From: an uncultured Verrucomicrobiota bacterium
Lineage (GTDB): Bacteria; Verrucomicrobiota; Verrucomicrobiia; Limisphaerales; UBA9464
Length of the DNA stretch: 28,087 bases
Assembly (NCBI GenBank): GCA_903925515.1
Contig: CAIYFP010000323.1
Span: 1-28,087, forward strand
Reading direction: 5' to 3'
The notes beneath the pieces are model-generated. The model saw nothing but the letters and a program-made list of their open reading frames with translations, did not search any database and was not told the DNA's origin. How positions within the stretch are numbered: position 1 is the stretch's first letter; every line of letters starts with the position of its first letter. Of the stretch, positions 1 to 8,819 are shown in pieces. The position numbers and the translations under genes were made by a program.

Positions 1-2
1 CG

Positions 3-2588
3 GCCGACGGCACGGGGGATGTCCGGTTGTGGAGGCTGTCCAAGGGGGAAGGTGTCGCATGTCATCACGGTCATGCGAGCTGGGTGCAAACGCTGATGTT
101 CCATCCGGACGGGCAAACGGTGCTGGCCGTCTTCGAGAATGACGCAAGCCAGTCCACCCTGGAGCACTTGGGCCGCAAGGGATCGGTTCGGTCCGGCACG
201 AGGCTGACCATTGACGGGCGCTTGGACTTGCTCCTGCCAAGGCTTTGCAGCGGACGTCGGCTGTTGTTGGGCACGGGTGCCCCGCGCGGTGCCGGCGGGG
301 TGAGTCGCGCGGACGGCCTCAGCATCCGGGAACTCGACGACCCAGCTTCCATCGTGCACCACCTCGGCACGGCAACATCCATTCAAGGGTGGGCGGTTAG
401 TCCCGACGGCAGGTGGCTGGCCGCGAGCGGCAATCCGGGGGGCGCACGGGTGTGGGACGTCGAGTCGGGCGAGGTCCTCTCGCCCTTGCTGCCGCATGCC
501 GGCGGGATTCGGTCCCTAAGCTTCAGCCCGGATGGCGCGCATTTGGCAACCGGGGGCACCGATGGCCTCGTGAAGGTCTGGGACCTTACGGGCCTGCGGG
601 GAGACTCAAAGGAGGTGAGCATCCGCGCCCGGGTCATCAACACCTGGCGCACGTTGCGTTCCCACCCCGCAGCCCTTGCGGGAACCGGGACGCACCTGAC
701 GCTGGCGGCCCTCCGCAACCGACGTCAGGTCCCGGTCAGAGTGGACTTGGAATCGGCATGCGAGGAAGCCCTGCCCGAGCCGCCCCCCGGGCTTTCGTGC
801 GAAACCCTCGTGCCGGGCCACACGGATGCCTTCTGGGCCTGCCACGATCCTGAGGCCGCTCCGGAATCCACCCAGCCGGACTTGATCCTGTGGCAACGCT
901 CGGGCCGATCATGGAACCTCCTGCGCCTGCCTCATCCGGTTCCCGTCCTCGCCGCCACGTTCGGGCCGTCAGACTCCCGACTCGTCACCGTGGACACGCA
1001 TCGAAAGGTTCGTGTCTGGGACACGCGCACCGGCATGCCAGACGGGGTCATGAGCTTCCCTCGCGACAACGCCCTGCCCCTGCTCTCGGGCGACGCACGT
1101 CAGCTGCTGCGACTGGATCCCGCCGAGGGGAACAGGGTGGTGCGCATCCACGATCTCCGCTCGACCGACCGCGTCCCGAGGTCGCTCCCACTCCCCGGGG
1201 CGGCGGATGGCATGGTCCCCTCGCCCGATGCCCAACGCCTCGCGGTCATGCTCCGGGAAGGCGGACTCGGGATCCTGGACCTTGCCAGCGGCAAGGCCCT
1301 GCCCCTCCCGGCCTCCCGCATCGCCGCGCCCGTCGCCGTCGAATGGGACGGCGCATCCAAGCGCCTCCTCGTTCAACCGTCCGACGGGGAATGCCAGGTC
1401 GTGGATCTGGCATCGAACACCGTCCATGCCGTCGAGGGGGCCAGCACCGGCTTCCCATCCACCCGGGCCAGCTTCGGGCAGGATGCGCGCTTCATCGTGG
1501 TTTGCGGCGACGGAGGATTCGTCTGGGTCGCTGATGCCGCCACCGGCCTGCCCTTGGGACCGCGTATCCCCCATGCCGGCAAGGTCCGGTTCGCCTCCGT
1601 TTCCAAGCGCGGCCACCTCGTGACCGTCAGCGACCCGGACAAGGTCCGGATTTGGAAAATGGAACCCTCCCAGGCGTCGGCGGATTCCCTCCTGCGGCAG
1701 TCGCGCTACCTGGCGGGACGCAGCGTCGGCCCCTCGGGCAAGCTCGAATGGATCGCGTCCGGGGAACTTGAGGCCATGGGAAGGGCCGTCGCACCCGGCG
1801 GGGGCAGCCGGTGGCACCTGGCCCCCGATGCCACGGCCCGATGGCACCTCGCCCAACTTCAGGAACCTCAGTCCTTGATGCAGGTGGAGGCCGGACGCTT
1901 CCACCTGCGTCGCCTGCAAGAATGCTCCCCGGCGCCCCCCTCCCTCGAGGAGGCCCGGCAGCGCTTGGAGTCAGCCGCCCTTCCCCGACGTGACGCGGGC
2001 ACGCCCGCCGCCCTGCTCGATCTCACCCCGTTTTACACCCACTCCTTCGGCGTGCTCCCGGACGACGATTTGGCCGGCCTGAAGCCCGGGCGCGTGGAAC
2101 TCGCGGGGCAAGCCTTCGACATCCGGGGCGTCCTCCGTCTCGAAAGTCCCCAGTACAGGACCACCCTTCGACGTGGTGGCCATTGGACCCCCGCGTCCTT
2201 ACCGGTCTCCTCGGCCCGGGGCATCCCCGTTCACCGGGCATGTCGCCGCATTCATTTCGTCATGGGCACCGAGACGGACGGGCGAACCCATCAGGACGAT
2301 GTCGCCCGCTGGCTCATCCACCACGAGTCCGGCGGGACGACGGAACAACCCGTGGTCTATGGCCGCGACATCCTCGACTGGAAGGCGTCGCCCGGCCTGC
2401 CAACCCCTGACGGCACGCCACGCATCGCATGGGCCGGGACCATGCCTTCGCCCCATCGCGGGCAATCGATCCACCTGTACCTCATGACGTGGGAAAACCC
2501 GCGGCCGGAGCTGGGGGTGGAGTCGCTCGACTTCGAGCCGGGATCCCTCACGTTCCGCCCGTTCGTCCTTGGCATCACGACCGAGTGA
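3..2588 (+). CDS. WD40 repeat protein, 5'-truncated by the window edge
   Basis: The frame is open from the first bases and already encodes the end of a WD blade (GTGDVRLW), so the true start lies to the left; 861 residues plus the stop codon are visible. Recognisable WD40 blades include SPDGRWLAASG...ARVWD, SPDGAHLATGGTDGLVKVWD and VRVWDTRTG, spread over about residues 1-560. The last roughly 190 residues form a separate domain starting near LDLTPFYTHSFGVLPDDD and ending with LMTWENPRPELGVESLDF. From memory, this tail recurs in large Verrucomicrobia proteins, often attached to WD40 or kinase modules, and I know of no function for it. The missing N-terminus could carry a Ser/Thr kinase domain, more WD blades or a membrane anchor. 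WD40 propellers are protein-interaction scaffolds, and the substrate or partner cannot be deduced. The gene converges on the next one with only 31 bp between stop codons. Confidence 0.85.
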   Translation, partial: ADGTGDVRLWRLSKGEGVACHHGHASWVQTLMFHPDGQTVLAVFENDASQSTLEHLGRKGSVRSGTRLTIDGRLDLLLPRLCSGRRLLLGTGAPRGAGGVSRADGLSIRELDDPASIVHHLGTATSIQGWAVSPDGRWLAASGNPGGARVWDVESGEVLSPLLPHAGGIRSLSFSPDGAHLATGGTDGLVKVWDLTGLRGDSKEVSIRARVINTWRTLRSHPAALAGTGTHLTLAALRNRRQVPVRVDLESACEEALPEPPPGLSCETLVPGHTDAFWACHDPEAAPESTQPDLILWQRSGRSWNLLRLPHPVPVLAATFGPSDSRLVTVDTHRKVRVWDTRTGMPDGVMSFPRDNALPLLSGDARQLLRLDPAEGNRVVRIHDLRSTDRVPRSLPLPGAADGMVPSPDAQRLAVMLREGGLGILDLASGKALPLPASRIAAPVAVEWDGASKRLLVQPSDGECQVVDLASNTVHAVEGASTGFPSTRASFGQDARFIVVCGDGGFVWVADAATGLPLGPRIPHAGKVRFASVSKRGHLVTVSDPDKVRIWKMEPSQASADSLLRQSRYLAGRSVGPSGKLEWIASGELEAMGRAVAPGGGSRWHLAPDATARWHLAQLQEPQSLMQVEAGRFHLRRLQECSPAPPSLEEARQRLESAALPRRDAGTPAALLDLTPFYTHSFGVLPDDDLAGLKPGRVELAGQAFDIRGVLRLESPQYRTTLRRGGHWTPASLPVSSARGIPVHRACRRIHFVMGTETDGRTHQDDVARWLIHHESGGTTEQPVVYGRDILDWKASPGLPTPDGTPRIAWAGTMPSPHRGQSIHLYLMTWENPRPELGVESLDFEPGSLTFRPFVLGITTE

Positions 2589-2619
2589 GGCGCACGACGC
2601 CGGCCCGCCGTCTCCGTCC

Positions 2620-5600
2620 CTACTCCCCGCCTGTCTTTGCCTCGGGCTGCGCCGGGGCCTGCGGATGCGCCGCGAGGTACCCGTCCACGTCGCGCGTCAC
2701 CACCAACTGTCCCACCATCACCTGGCCGTGCCCCGGGAACGTGCACACATACTCATGCACGCCCTCCTCCGAGGGCGCCCGCAGCCGCAGCACCTCGCGC
2801 TGGCCCGCATCCAGCAACCGCGTGCCACCCCACACGTCCGCCGACGCCGGAAGGTAGGCGCGGCCCTTGCCATCGACCTGGTCCGGCTTCAGCAACAAGG
2901 CCGCCGCCACCACCGCCTCGCGCGTCCCGGGCCTCGTCACCACAAGGTTGTGCGGCATGAAGTCCCCGTTCTCGAACGTCACCTCGAAGTCCTTCCCCGC
3001 CTCCACCACAAGGCGCGTCGTGTCAAACCGCATCTGCTCGCGCACCGTCCGCACCACGAACGCCGCCACCCGGAGGCCCTTCAGTTCGCCGCGCAGCCAC
3101 CCGCGCTCCGCCTCCGGCAGCACGCCCCCAAGGTCCGACGCCAACTGGATGGTCTCCACGTAGTCGGCCGACGTCCGCTCGGCGGCGGGCACCTTGGCGG
3201 CCCATGCCACCAAGCCCCTCGCGGCCTTGGACGCCGCCGCGGCCGGCCATGCCGGCACCGGCACCGACCGAAGCCCGCGCCCAGCCGCCACCACCACCGG
3301 CCCCCCGTTGCCGATCACGTCGGACAACAACCCAAACGTCTCGGCCGGGCGACCGCCCATGGAGACCAGCGCGCGAATCGCCGAACGCCGCAGCGTGGCC
3401 ACGGGGTCGCCGCCCACCGCGATCCGGACCGACGGGGCCGGCGCCACGTTGCCCTCCTTGCGGAAGACCTCCTGCCGGTCGCGGTCCAGCACCACCAACG
3501 TGAAGCCGTCCAGCCGGCGCCCAAGGTCGCCCTCCGTGCGGTTCCACACCACCACCGAGTCCACTGCCTGGTCCCCGCCAAGGTCCACCTCCCACCATGG
3601 CCGGTCGCTGTTCTCCGCCGTGTGCGTCTGCGTGCCCGAGCCGAACACCCCGTCGGTTCGCCCATCGACCGCGTTGCCGGCGTTCCCCCCGTTCGTCGTG
3701 CTCGACTGCGTCGCCCTCGCCCCTCGCGCCACGTTCCGGTCGCCGTTGAACACCTCGACCTCCGCCAACGTCAGCGTGCCCCGCCGCGGCAGCTCGACGC
3801 GCACAAACCGGCCCACGCCGCGCTTCTGCGCCGCCGCCACGAGATCCGGGGGAACCTGCCTCACCAGCGCCTCAACCTTGGAACGAAGACGCCCCCGCAG
3901 CTCCGGGTCCAGCACCAGCGGCACCGAGTTCAACACGTCGGACAACGCACCCACGTCCGACGCCACCGACGCCCAGATGCCGTCGAAGCTCTCGTCCGCC
4001 GACGCCAACGCCGCCCACGCCCCCTGCCGGGCGCCCGCATGCGCCGACTTCCGGGCGATCGCCTCCACACGTGATCGCAACGCCTTCACCTCCTTCGGCG
4101 ACTCGGCCGGCAGGATTCGCCCGAGGGCCCCCTGAGCCGAGCCGTCGGTGTCCGAAGCCTCCAGCAGGTCCAGCAACATCGCCACGCGCGTCGTCTTCTT
4201 CTCGTGCGCCAGCTCGGCCAGCGCCGCCGTGCGGTCCATGTCCGTGACGTCCGGCCTTCGGAGGATCGTGGACAACACGCCGGGCGTGCGCGGAAACTTC
4301 AGGAGCTCGGCCGTGCTCGCGCTGCGCATCAGGTACTCGATCCCCGCCGGGTTGTCCGCCGCCACGGGCTGCCCGTCGGCAATCGCCTTGCGCCAGACCG
4401 GCTCCAGTTGCCGCAGCGTCTCGCGCATCGTGTAGTCGAGGTAGTAGTCCGTCGGCTTGCGCAACGCCTCCAGCGCCACGTCGGCCGCCGCCGGCTCCCG
4501 GAAGAAGCTCGCCGCGCGCACCGCCTCCAGCCGCACCCGCGGGTGCGGGTCCGCCGCGATCGCCTTGAACCTCGCAAGGGCATCCGGCACGCGGTCGCGC
4601 CAGTAACAAAGCACCCGTGCCGCTGCCGCCCGGGCGCGGGGGTCGGGCGAGCCCAACACCTCTGCCAGCAGCCCCGCGTCCACCACGTTGTGCCACTGGT
4701 GCACCCAAAGCGCCTCCGTCCGGTGGTGCTCAAACTCGGGGTCCTTCCGGTCCAGCCCGGCCACCCACGCCTTCACCGCCAGGATCACGTCCCGGGTCTC
4801 GCGCGCGCCCAGCTCGATCTTCGTGCGCTCGCGCACGTTGTCCTCGGGGGACTTCAGCAACTCCAGCAACGCCGGCAACGGCTGCCCCGCGATCCGCGCG
4901 GGCACCAGCGTCGGGCGACCCTCGTACGTCACCCGGTACACCCGCCCGTGCACCTTGTCGCGGTTCGGGTCCCGCAGGTGATGCTGCATGTGCCCGATGA
5001 TCGGGTTGTGCCAGTCGCTGAAGTACAACGCCCCGTCCGGCCCCACCGAGACGCAGCTCGGGCGGAAGTTGGGGTCCGTGGACGACACGATGTTCTCCAA
5101 CGTCTCGCCCTTCAGGCCCGAGCCCTCCTCCGTCACGCGCACCCGGAAGATGCCCTGGAAGCCAATCACGTTGCAGTTGAGGTAGTTTCCCTGGAACTCG
5201 TCCGGGAAATGCCGGCTCGACAGGATGCCGGTGCCCGGGCAGGGACGCGAAGGGCGGTTCCAGAACTCGCGCATGCCGGAATGCTTGCGCGGGTAGTCAA
5301 TGTGGCCGCTGAACGCAGGCGCGAAGTACGTGTTGTTGCCCGTCGCGTCCGTCACGAAGTCGTTGCCCCAGCGGTCAAACACCTTGCCGTGCGGGTTGGC
5401 GAACCCATACGCGATGTACGTCTCGAAGCGCCCCGTGCGCGGCTCGAACCGGAAGATCGCCGCGTCGTCGTTGCGCACCGGCCCGAACGCCGTCTCGACC
5501 TGCGTGCGGTGAAACACGCCGTCGCTCAGGTAGATCGATCCGCCCGGGTCCAGCACCACCGCGTTCGACGTGTGGTGCGAGTCCGCCGAGTCCAGCCCCA

Positions 5601-7050
5601 TCAACACCCGCTCCTTCCAGTCCGCCTTCCCGTCGCCGTCCGTGTCCCGCACGTACCAAAGGTCCGGCGCCTGCACGATCAGCACGCCGTCCTTGTAAAA
5701 CTGGAAGCCCGTCGGCCCGTTCAACTCGTCGATGAACGGCGTGCAACGGTCTGCCCTCCCGTCCCCGTTCGTGTCCTCGAACACCAGAAGGCTGTCACCC
5801 ACCTTCGAGTCCGGCGTCCGCTCCGGGTAGTTCGGCCACGCCGCCACCCAAAGACGGCCCTTCGCGTCCCATGCCATCTGCACCGGCTTCACCAACGCCG
5901 GAAACTGCTCCTCGCTCGCGAACAGGTTCACCTTCATCCCCGAGTGAACCGTCATCTTGGCGATCGCCGCCTCGCCCGACAGGAACTCGTGCGCGCCGTC
6001 CGCCTTGCCGCCCGCCTTGTTCGTCGCCACCGGCTGCACCTTCGGCAGGTTCGAGTCGTCCGGCTCCATCTCCCGTCCGTGCGCCGCCGCCCAGACCACC
6101 GGGTCGCGGTTCGCGGTCAATTGGTCTCGTACCGCCATCTCCTCCTGCATCGTCTTGTAGTTGGAGACGTACGGCGCCGGCGCGTTGCGGTCCGAGATGA
6201 ACCCGCCCTTGCCCGGCTGGTACGCCAGCGCCGACCGCCCCCCGTACACGTTGTAGCCGTCGATCGTCCGGTAGCGCTGGTGCCATTGCGCGTTCTTCTC
6301 GTTCACCGCCGCCCGCAGCTTCTCAAGGCTCGTCGCCGGCGCAGGCTTGCCCGTCAGCCCCGAGAACAATGCCGGAGCAAGGGCCGCGTCCCCCTCCGGC
6401 GACAACAGATGCCCGTTCACCGTCAACGACCGCCCGCTCGCCGCCGCCGCCGTGTAACGCGCCTCGCTCTCGCCAAGCACGTCCACGTACGGCACGTCCT
6501 CCGCCTTTGCCACCTCCGCCATGGCCGCCGCATACATCCGGATGTTGGCGTTCATCGGCCCCGGATCCGCAAAGTTCGGGTCCCGGTGCCGCTCTTGCAG
6601 CACGGGCGAGACCAAGGCCACCCGCGGCGCCCCCTTCCCGGAATAGTTGCCCGCACGCACATGCCGGATCCAGGTGGCCAGGTCCTTCTTGAAGCCCTCC
6701 ACCCCGCCCGGCCCCTTCGCCGCCTCGTTCGCCCCAAAAAATCCAAGGATCACGTCCGCCTTCGTCCGCTTCAACCAGTCGTCCGGGCTCCCGAAGTTCT
6801 CCGACCGATGCCGGACCGCCACCTCGTCCCCCGCCGCCGCAAGGTTCCGGAACACCAGCTTGTGATCCGGGTACGCCGCATGCACCAAGGCCTCGAAATA
6901 GCCCGTGTGCTGCATCCGGTCCGCCATCGCGCCGCCCACCAGCACCACATGGTCCTCCGGACGCAACTCAAGGGACGCCGCAAGGCTGCTCGAACCCGAC
7001 AAGGCCATGGCCACGGCCGCCGAAACAACGGTCAAACGTAGTGCGCTCAT
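2620..7050 (-). CDS. Secreted multidomain protein: SGNH-like, PVC-type propeller, HEAT repeats, discoidin, azurin-like copper domain
   Basis: A 1476-residue protein. The ATG at 7050 is chosen because it opens a clean signal peptide (MSALRLTVVSAAVAMAL... cleaved near LAA-SLE); the upstream open frame reads as low-complexity Gly/Arg. Approximate domains: residues 33-240 SGNH-hydrolase-like, with block III as FFGANE but GGAMAD where the catalytic GDS would be; 385-710 beta-propeller of the PVC membrane-bound dehydrogenase type with calcium-loop-like repeats (DTNGDGRAD, DTDGDGKAD); 715-1015 HEAT-like helices; 1078-1213 F5/8C discoidin; 1340-1457 cupredoxin. The cupredoxin keeps azurin-type copper ligands: His about 1367 (MPHN) and Cys1436, His1441 and Met1445 in CTFPGHGQVM. 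No CxxCH heme motif is present, unlike many PVC relatives. A role in extracellular or periplasmic oxidation or carbohydrate turnover is inferred. deoC lies 86 bp upstream on the same strand. Confidence 0.85.
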   Translation of the reverse strand: MSALRLTVVSAAVAMALSGSSSLAASLELRPEDHVVLVGGAMADRMQHTGYFEALVHAAYPDHKLVFRNLAAAGDEVAVRHRSENFGSPDDWLKRTKADVILGFFGANEAAKGPGGVEGFKKDLATWIRHVRAGNYSGKGAPRVALVSPVLQERHRDPNFADPGPMNANIRMYAAAMAEVAKAEDVPYVDVLGESEARYTAAAASGRSLTVNGHLLSPEGDAALAPALFSGLTGKPAPATSLEKLRAAVNEKNAQWHQRYRTIDGYNVYGGRSALAYQPGKGGFISDRNAPAPYVSNYKTMQEEMAVRDQLTANRDPVVWAAAHGREMEPDDSNLPKVQPVATNKAGGKADGAHEFLSGEAAIAKMTVHSGMKVNLFASEEQFPALVKPVQMAWDAKGRLWVAAWPNYPERTPDSKVGDSLLVFEDTNGDGRADRCTPFIDELNGPTGFQFYKDGVLIVQAPDLWYVRDTDGDGKADWKERVLMGLDSADSHHTSNAVVLDPGGSIYLSDGVFHRTQVETAFGPVRNDDAAIFRFEPRTGRFETYIAYGFANPHGKVFDRWGNDFVTDATGNNTYFAPAFSGHIDYPRKHSGMREFWNRPSRPCPGTGILSSRHFPDEFQGNYLNCNVIGFQGIFRVRVTEEGSGLKGETLENIVSSTDPNFRPSCVSVGPDGALYFSDWHNPIIGHMQHHLRDPNRDKVHGRVYRVTYEGRPTLVPARIAGQPLPALLELLKSPEDNVRERTKIELGARETRDVILAVKAWVAGLDRKDPEFEHHRTEALWVHQWHNVVDAGLLAEVLGSPDPRARAAAARVLCYWRDRVPDALARFKAIAADPHPRVRLEAVRAASFFREPAAADVALEALRKPTDYYLDYTMRETLRQLEPVWRKAIADGQPVAADNPAGIEYLMRSASTAELLKFPRTPGVLSTILRRPDVTDMDRTAALAELAHEKKTTRVAMLLDLLEASDTDGSAQGALGRILPAESPKEVKALRSRVEAIARKSAHAGARQGAWAALASADESFDGIWASVASDVGALSDVLNSVPLVLDPELRGRLRSKVEALVRQVPPDLVAAAQKRGVGRFVRVELPRRGTLTLAEVEVFNGDRNVARGARATQSSTTNGGNAGNAVDGRTDGVFGSGTQTHTAENSDRPWWEVDLGGDQAVDSVVVWNRTEGDLGRRLDGFTLVVLDRDRQEVFRKEGNVAPAPSVRIAVGGDPVATLRRSAIRALVSMGGRPAETFGLLSDVIGNGGPVVVAAGRGLRSVPVPAWPAAAASKAARGLVAWAAKVPAAERTSADYVETIQLASDLGGVLPEAERGWLRGELKGLRVAAFVVRTVREQMRFDTTRLVVEAGKDFEVTFENGDFMPHNLVVTRPGTREAVVAAALLLKPDQVDGKGRAYLPASADVWGGTRLLDAGQREVLRLRAPSEEGVHEYVCTFPGHGQVMVGQLVVTRDVDGYLAAHPQAPAQPEAKTGGE

Positions 7051-7136
7051 TCTTGGAATGCGCGGATGTTCCCCACGCCCCCACCCGACGCCAAGGATGG
7101 AATCGGACTTCACCGAAAAAAGCCCGCCGCACCCCC

Positions 7137-7835
7137 CTAATATGCCCCGCCCTGTTGCCCTTGCAGCCCCTCCACGATCGCAATCCCCGCGCTCGTTCCC
7201 AGCCGTGTCGCGCCGGCCTCGATCATGGCCAGCGCCGTCGCCGTGTCCCGGATCCCGCCACTCGCCTTCACCCCGATCGACCCCGGCACGCTGGCACGCA
7301 TCAACCGCACGTCCTCCACCGTCGCCCCGCCCTTTCCGAAGCCCGTGGACGTCTTCACCCACTTCACCCCGGCCTCCACGGCCAACGAACACGCCCGCCG
7401 CTTCTCGTCGTCCGTCAACAGGCACGTCTCAAGGATCAACTTCACCGGCACCACCTCCGCGGCCTCCACCACGTCCCGCAACTCCCGCAGCACCCCGCGC
7501 TCGTCCCCGTCCTTCAACCGCCCCACGTTCATCACCATGTCGATCTCCTGCGCGCCAAGGTCGATCACCGACTCCACCTCGAACCGCTTCGTCTCCGCGT
7601 CGGCCGCCCCATGCGGAAAGCCCACCACCGCCGCCACCAACACCGCCGCGCCCGCATCCTCCAGCCTCGCCGACGCCAACGCCACCCGCGACCCGTGCAC
7701 GCACACCGAGTGGAAACCCTGCCGCGCCGCCTCCGCGCACAACCGCTCCACGTCCGCCGCCGTCGCGTCCGGCCTCAGCAACGTATGGTCAATGTACCGC
7801 GCCAACTCGGAAGCCCTCAACGTCATGGCCGTCAT
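7137..7835 (-). CDS. deoC: Deoxyribose-phosphate aldolase
   Basis: A 232-residue class I aldolase that cleaves 2-deoxy-D-ribose 5-phosphate to glyceraldehyde 3-phosphate and acetaldehyde, in cytosolic deoxynucleoside catabolism. The family signatures are intact: YIDHTLL near residue 15, VVGFPHG at 70, the catalytic Asp in EIDMVMN (about 100), the Schiff-base lysine in VKTSTGF (about 161) and the second lysine in GVKASGGIRD (about 190). The ATG at 7835 is preceded by a purine-rich GGCGGGGGACG. A GTG at 7853 and an ATG at 7826 are alternatives, and the family core begins just after either. The gene is followed by the large secreted protein on the same strand after 86 bp and diverges from the RRM gene. 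No other nucleoside-catabolism gene is in the window. Confidence 0.95.
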   Translation of the reverse strand: MTAMTLRASELARYIDHTLLRPDATAADVERLCAEAARQGFHSVCVHGSRVALASARLEDAGAAVLVAAVVGFPHGAADAETKRFEVESVIDLGAQEIDMVMNVGRLKDGDERGVLRELRDVVEAAEVVPVKLILETCLLTDDEKRRACSLAVEAGVKWVKTSTGFGKGGATVEDVRLMRASVPGSIGVKASGGIRDTATALAMIEAGATRLGTSAGIAIVEGLQGQQGGAY

Positions 7836-8066
7836 CGTCCCCCGCCCGCCCACGCCGCCGCAAGCCCCGGCATGGACCCCGAAAGGAGGCGAGTTCGCGC
7901 TTGCCTCCCGCTGGAGGAATCCAGCAACATCTCCCTGTCACGATTCGTTCGTCTCGTTCAAGGCAAGGTAATCCTCAGGTGAACTTGGTTCAGTGATGAT
8001 TTGAAACCCGATCCGCGGGAACTGTCTGGGAATACGACGTCCAAGTACGGACAGCATCAAGTCAGC

Positions 8067-8414
8067 ATGAGCAACAAGTTGTTTGTCGGGAACCTTTCGT
8101 TCCAGACCACCGAAAACGACCTCCAAGACGCCTTCGCCCAACACGGCGCCGTCCTCGAGGTCGCCATCATGGTGGACCGCATGACCAGCCGCCCTCGCGG
8201 CTTCGGCTTCGTCACCATGGCCTCCGCAGAGGACGCCCAGAAGGCCATCGACGGCATGAACGGCCGCGATCTCGATGGCCGCGCACTCACCGTCAACGTC
8301 GCCCGCGAACGTGAGGAGCGTCCCCGCAGCGGTGGCTTCGGCGGCGGCGGTGGCGGTGGCGGTCGCCGCTTCGGTGGTGGTGGCGGCGGTGGCGGTGGCC
8401 GCGGCCGGTACTAA
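8067..8414 (+). CDS. RRM-domain glycine-rich RNA-binding protein
   Basis: A 115-residue single-RRM protein with RNP2 at residues 5-10 (LFVGNL) and RNP1 at 44-51 (RGFGFVTM), including the aromatic residues that stack on RNA. A tail from about residue 88 is almost pure Gly with a few Arg and Phe (GGFGG..., RRFGG..., RGRY). This is the layout of bacterial Rbp proteins, which are often cold-induced and bind single-stranded RNA. ATG 8067 is chosen because MSNKLFVGN is the usual family start; the upstream frame (MKPDPRELSG...) is not family-like. No good Shine-Dalgarno sequence is visible. The gene is followed by an intrinsic terminator and then infA, which suggests a link to translation or cold adaptation, though that is inference. 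Confidence 0.92.
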   Translation: MSNKLFVGNLSFQTTENDLQDAFAQHGAVLEVAIMVDRMTSRPRGFGFVTMASAEDAQKAIDGMNGRDLDGRALTVNVAREREERPRSGGFGGGGGGGGRRFGGGGGGGGGRGRY

Positions 8415-8434
8415 GCCTCCAAAAGCCCAATCAA

Positions 8435-8470
8435 GGCGGGGCACGGGTCATCCCGGCCTCGCCCTTTTTG
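8435..8470 (+). terminator. Intrinsic terminator between the RRM gene and infA
   Basis: The arms at 8435-8447 (GGCGGGGCACGGG) and 8452-8463 (CCCGGCCTCGCC) pair over 12 positions with one G-T wobble and one bulged A, around the loop TCAT, and are followed by CTTTTTG. It begins 20 bp after the RRM stop codon. Its T-run ends at 8469, about 10 bp before the infA ATG, so it could act as a full terminator for the RRM message or as a regulated element in front of infA. Confidence 0.85.
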
Positions 8471-8479
8471 TTTCAAGCC

Positions 8480-8710
8480 ATGCAAAAACATCTGGATTCC
8501 GAAGGTCACATCGAGGTCGAGGGCGCCGTCAGAACTGTCCTTCGCGGCACCATGTTCCGAGTCGAGCTCGACAACAAGCACATGGTCCTCGCCACCGTCT
8601 GCGGCAAGATGCGCAAGCGCTTCATCCGCCTCAGCGTCGGCGACCGCGTCCGCATGGAGATGTCCCCCTACGACCTCGACCGCGCCCGCATTACATGGCG
8701 CATCGGCTAG
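8480..8710 (+). CDS. infA: Translation initiation factor IF-1
   Basis: A 76-residue OB-fold protein that binds the 30S A site and works with IF-2 and IF-3 during initiation. It aligns along its length with IF-1: IEVEGAVRTVLRGTMFRVEL, GKMRKRFIRL, VGDRVRMEMSPYDL and the final RITWRIG, against the usual length of about 72. ATG 8480 is used; the in-frame TTG at 8468 lies within the terminator T-tract. No Shine-Dalgarno sequence precedes it (tttcaagcc). The intrinsic terminator ends about 10 nt upstream, so expression needs read-through, antitermination or a promoter very close to the start, which would give a nearly leaderless message. Confidence 0.95.
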   Translation: MQKHLDSEGHIEVEGAVRTVLRGTMFRVELDNKHMVLATVCGKMRKRFIRLSVGDRVRMEMSPYDLDRARITWRIG

Positions 8711-8819
8711 CAGGTCCACGCCGCCGGACGATCCCGTCGCCCAGCCCCATGCCACGGCGGCATCTCCCCAAAAACGGCGTGACTGCCCCGCTTTTGTACC
8801 GCCCCATCGCCGCCGCCCG

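Noticed and set aside
4204..7041. A 945-codon plus-strand open frame opposite the large secreted protein
   Set aside because: Composition is almost entirely Arg, His, Val and Pro with no recognisable motif; it is the mirror of real codons on the other strand.
2620..7050. A c-type heme (CxxCH) in the PVC-type secreted protein
   Set aside because: All cysteines in the chain were checked and none is in a CxxCH context; the C-terminal CTFPGH is a cupredoxin motif.
7111..7136. A terminator after deoC (GGCGGGCTTTTTT on the minus strand)
   Set aside because: A T-run is present but no convincing complementary arm precedes it.
7051..7425. N-terminal extension of the large secreted protein to a start at 7425
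   Set aside because: The extra 125 residues are low-complexity and overlap deoC on the same strand, while ATG 7050 opens a normal signal peptide.
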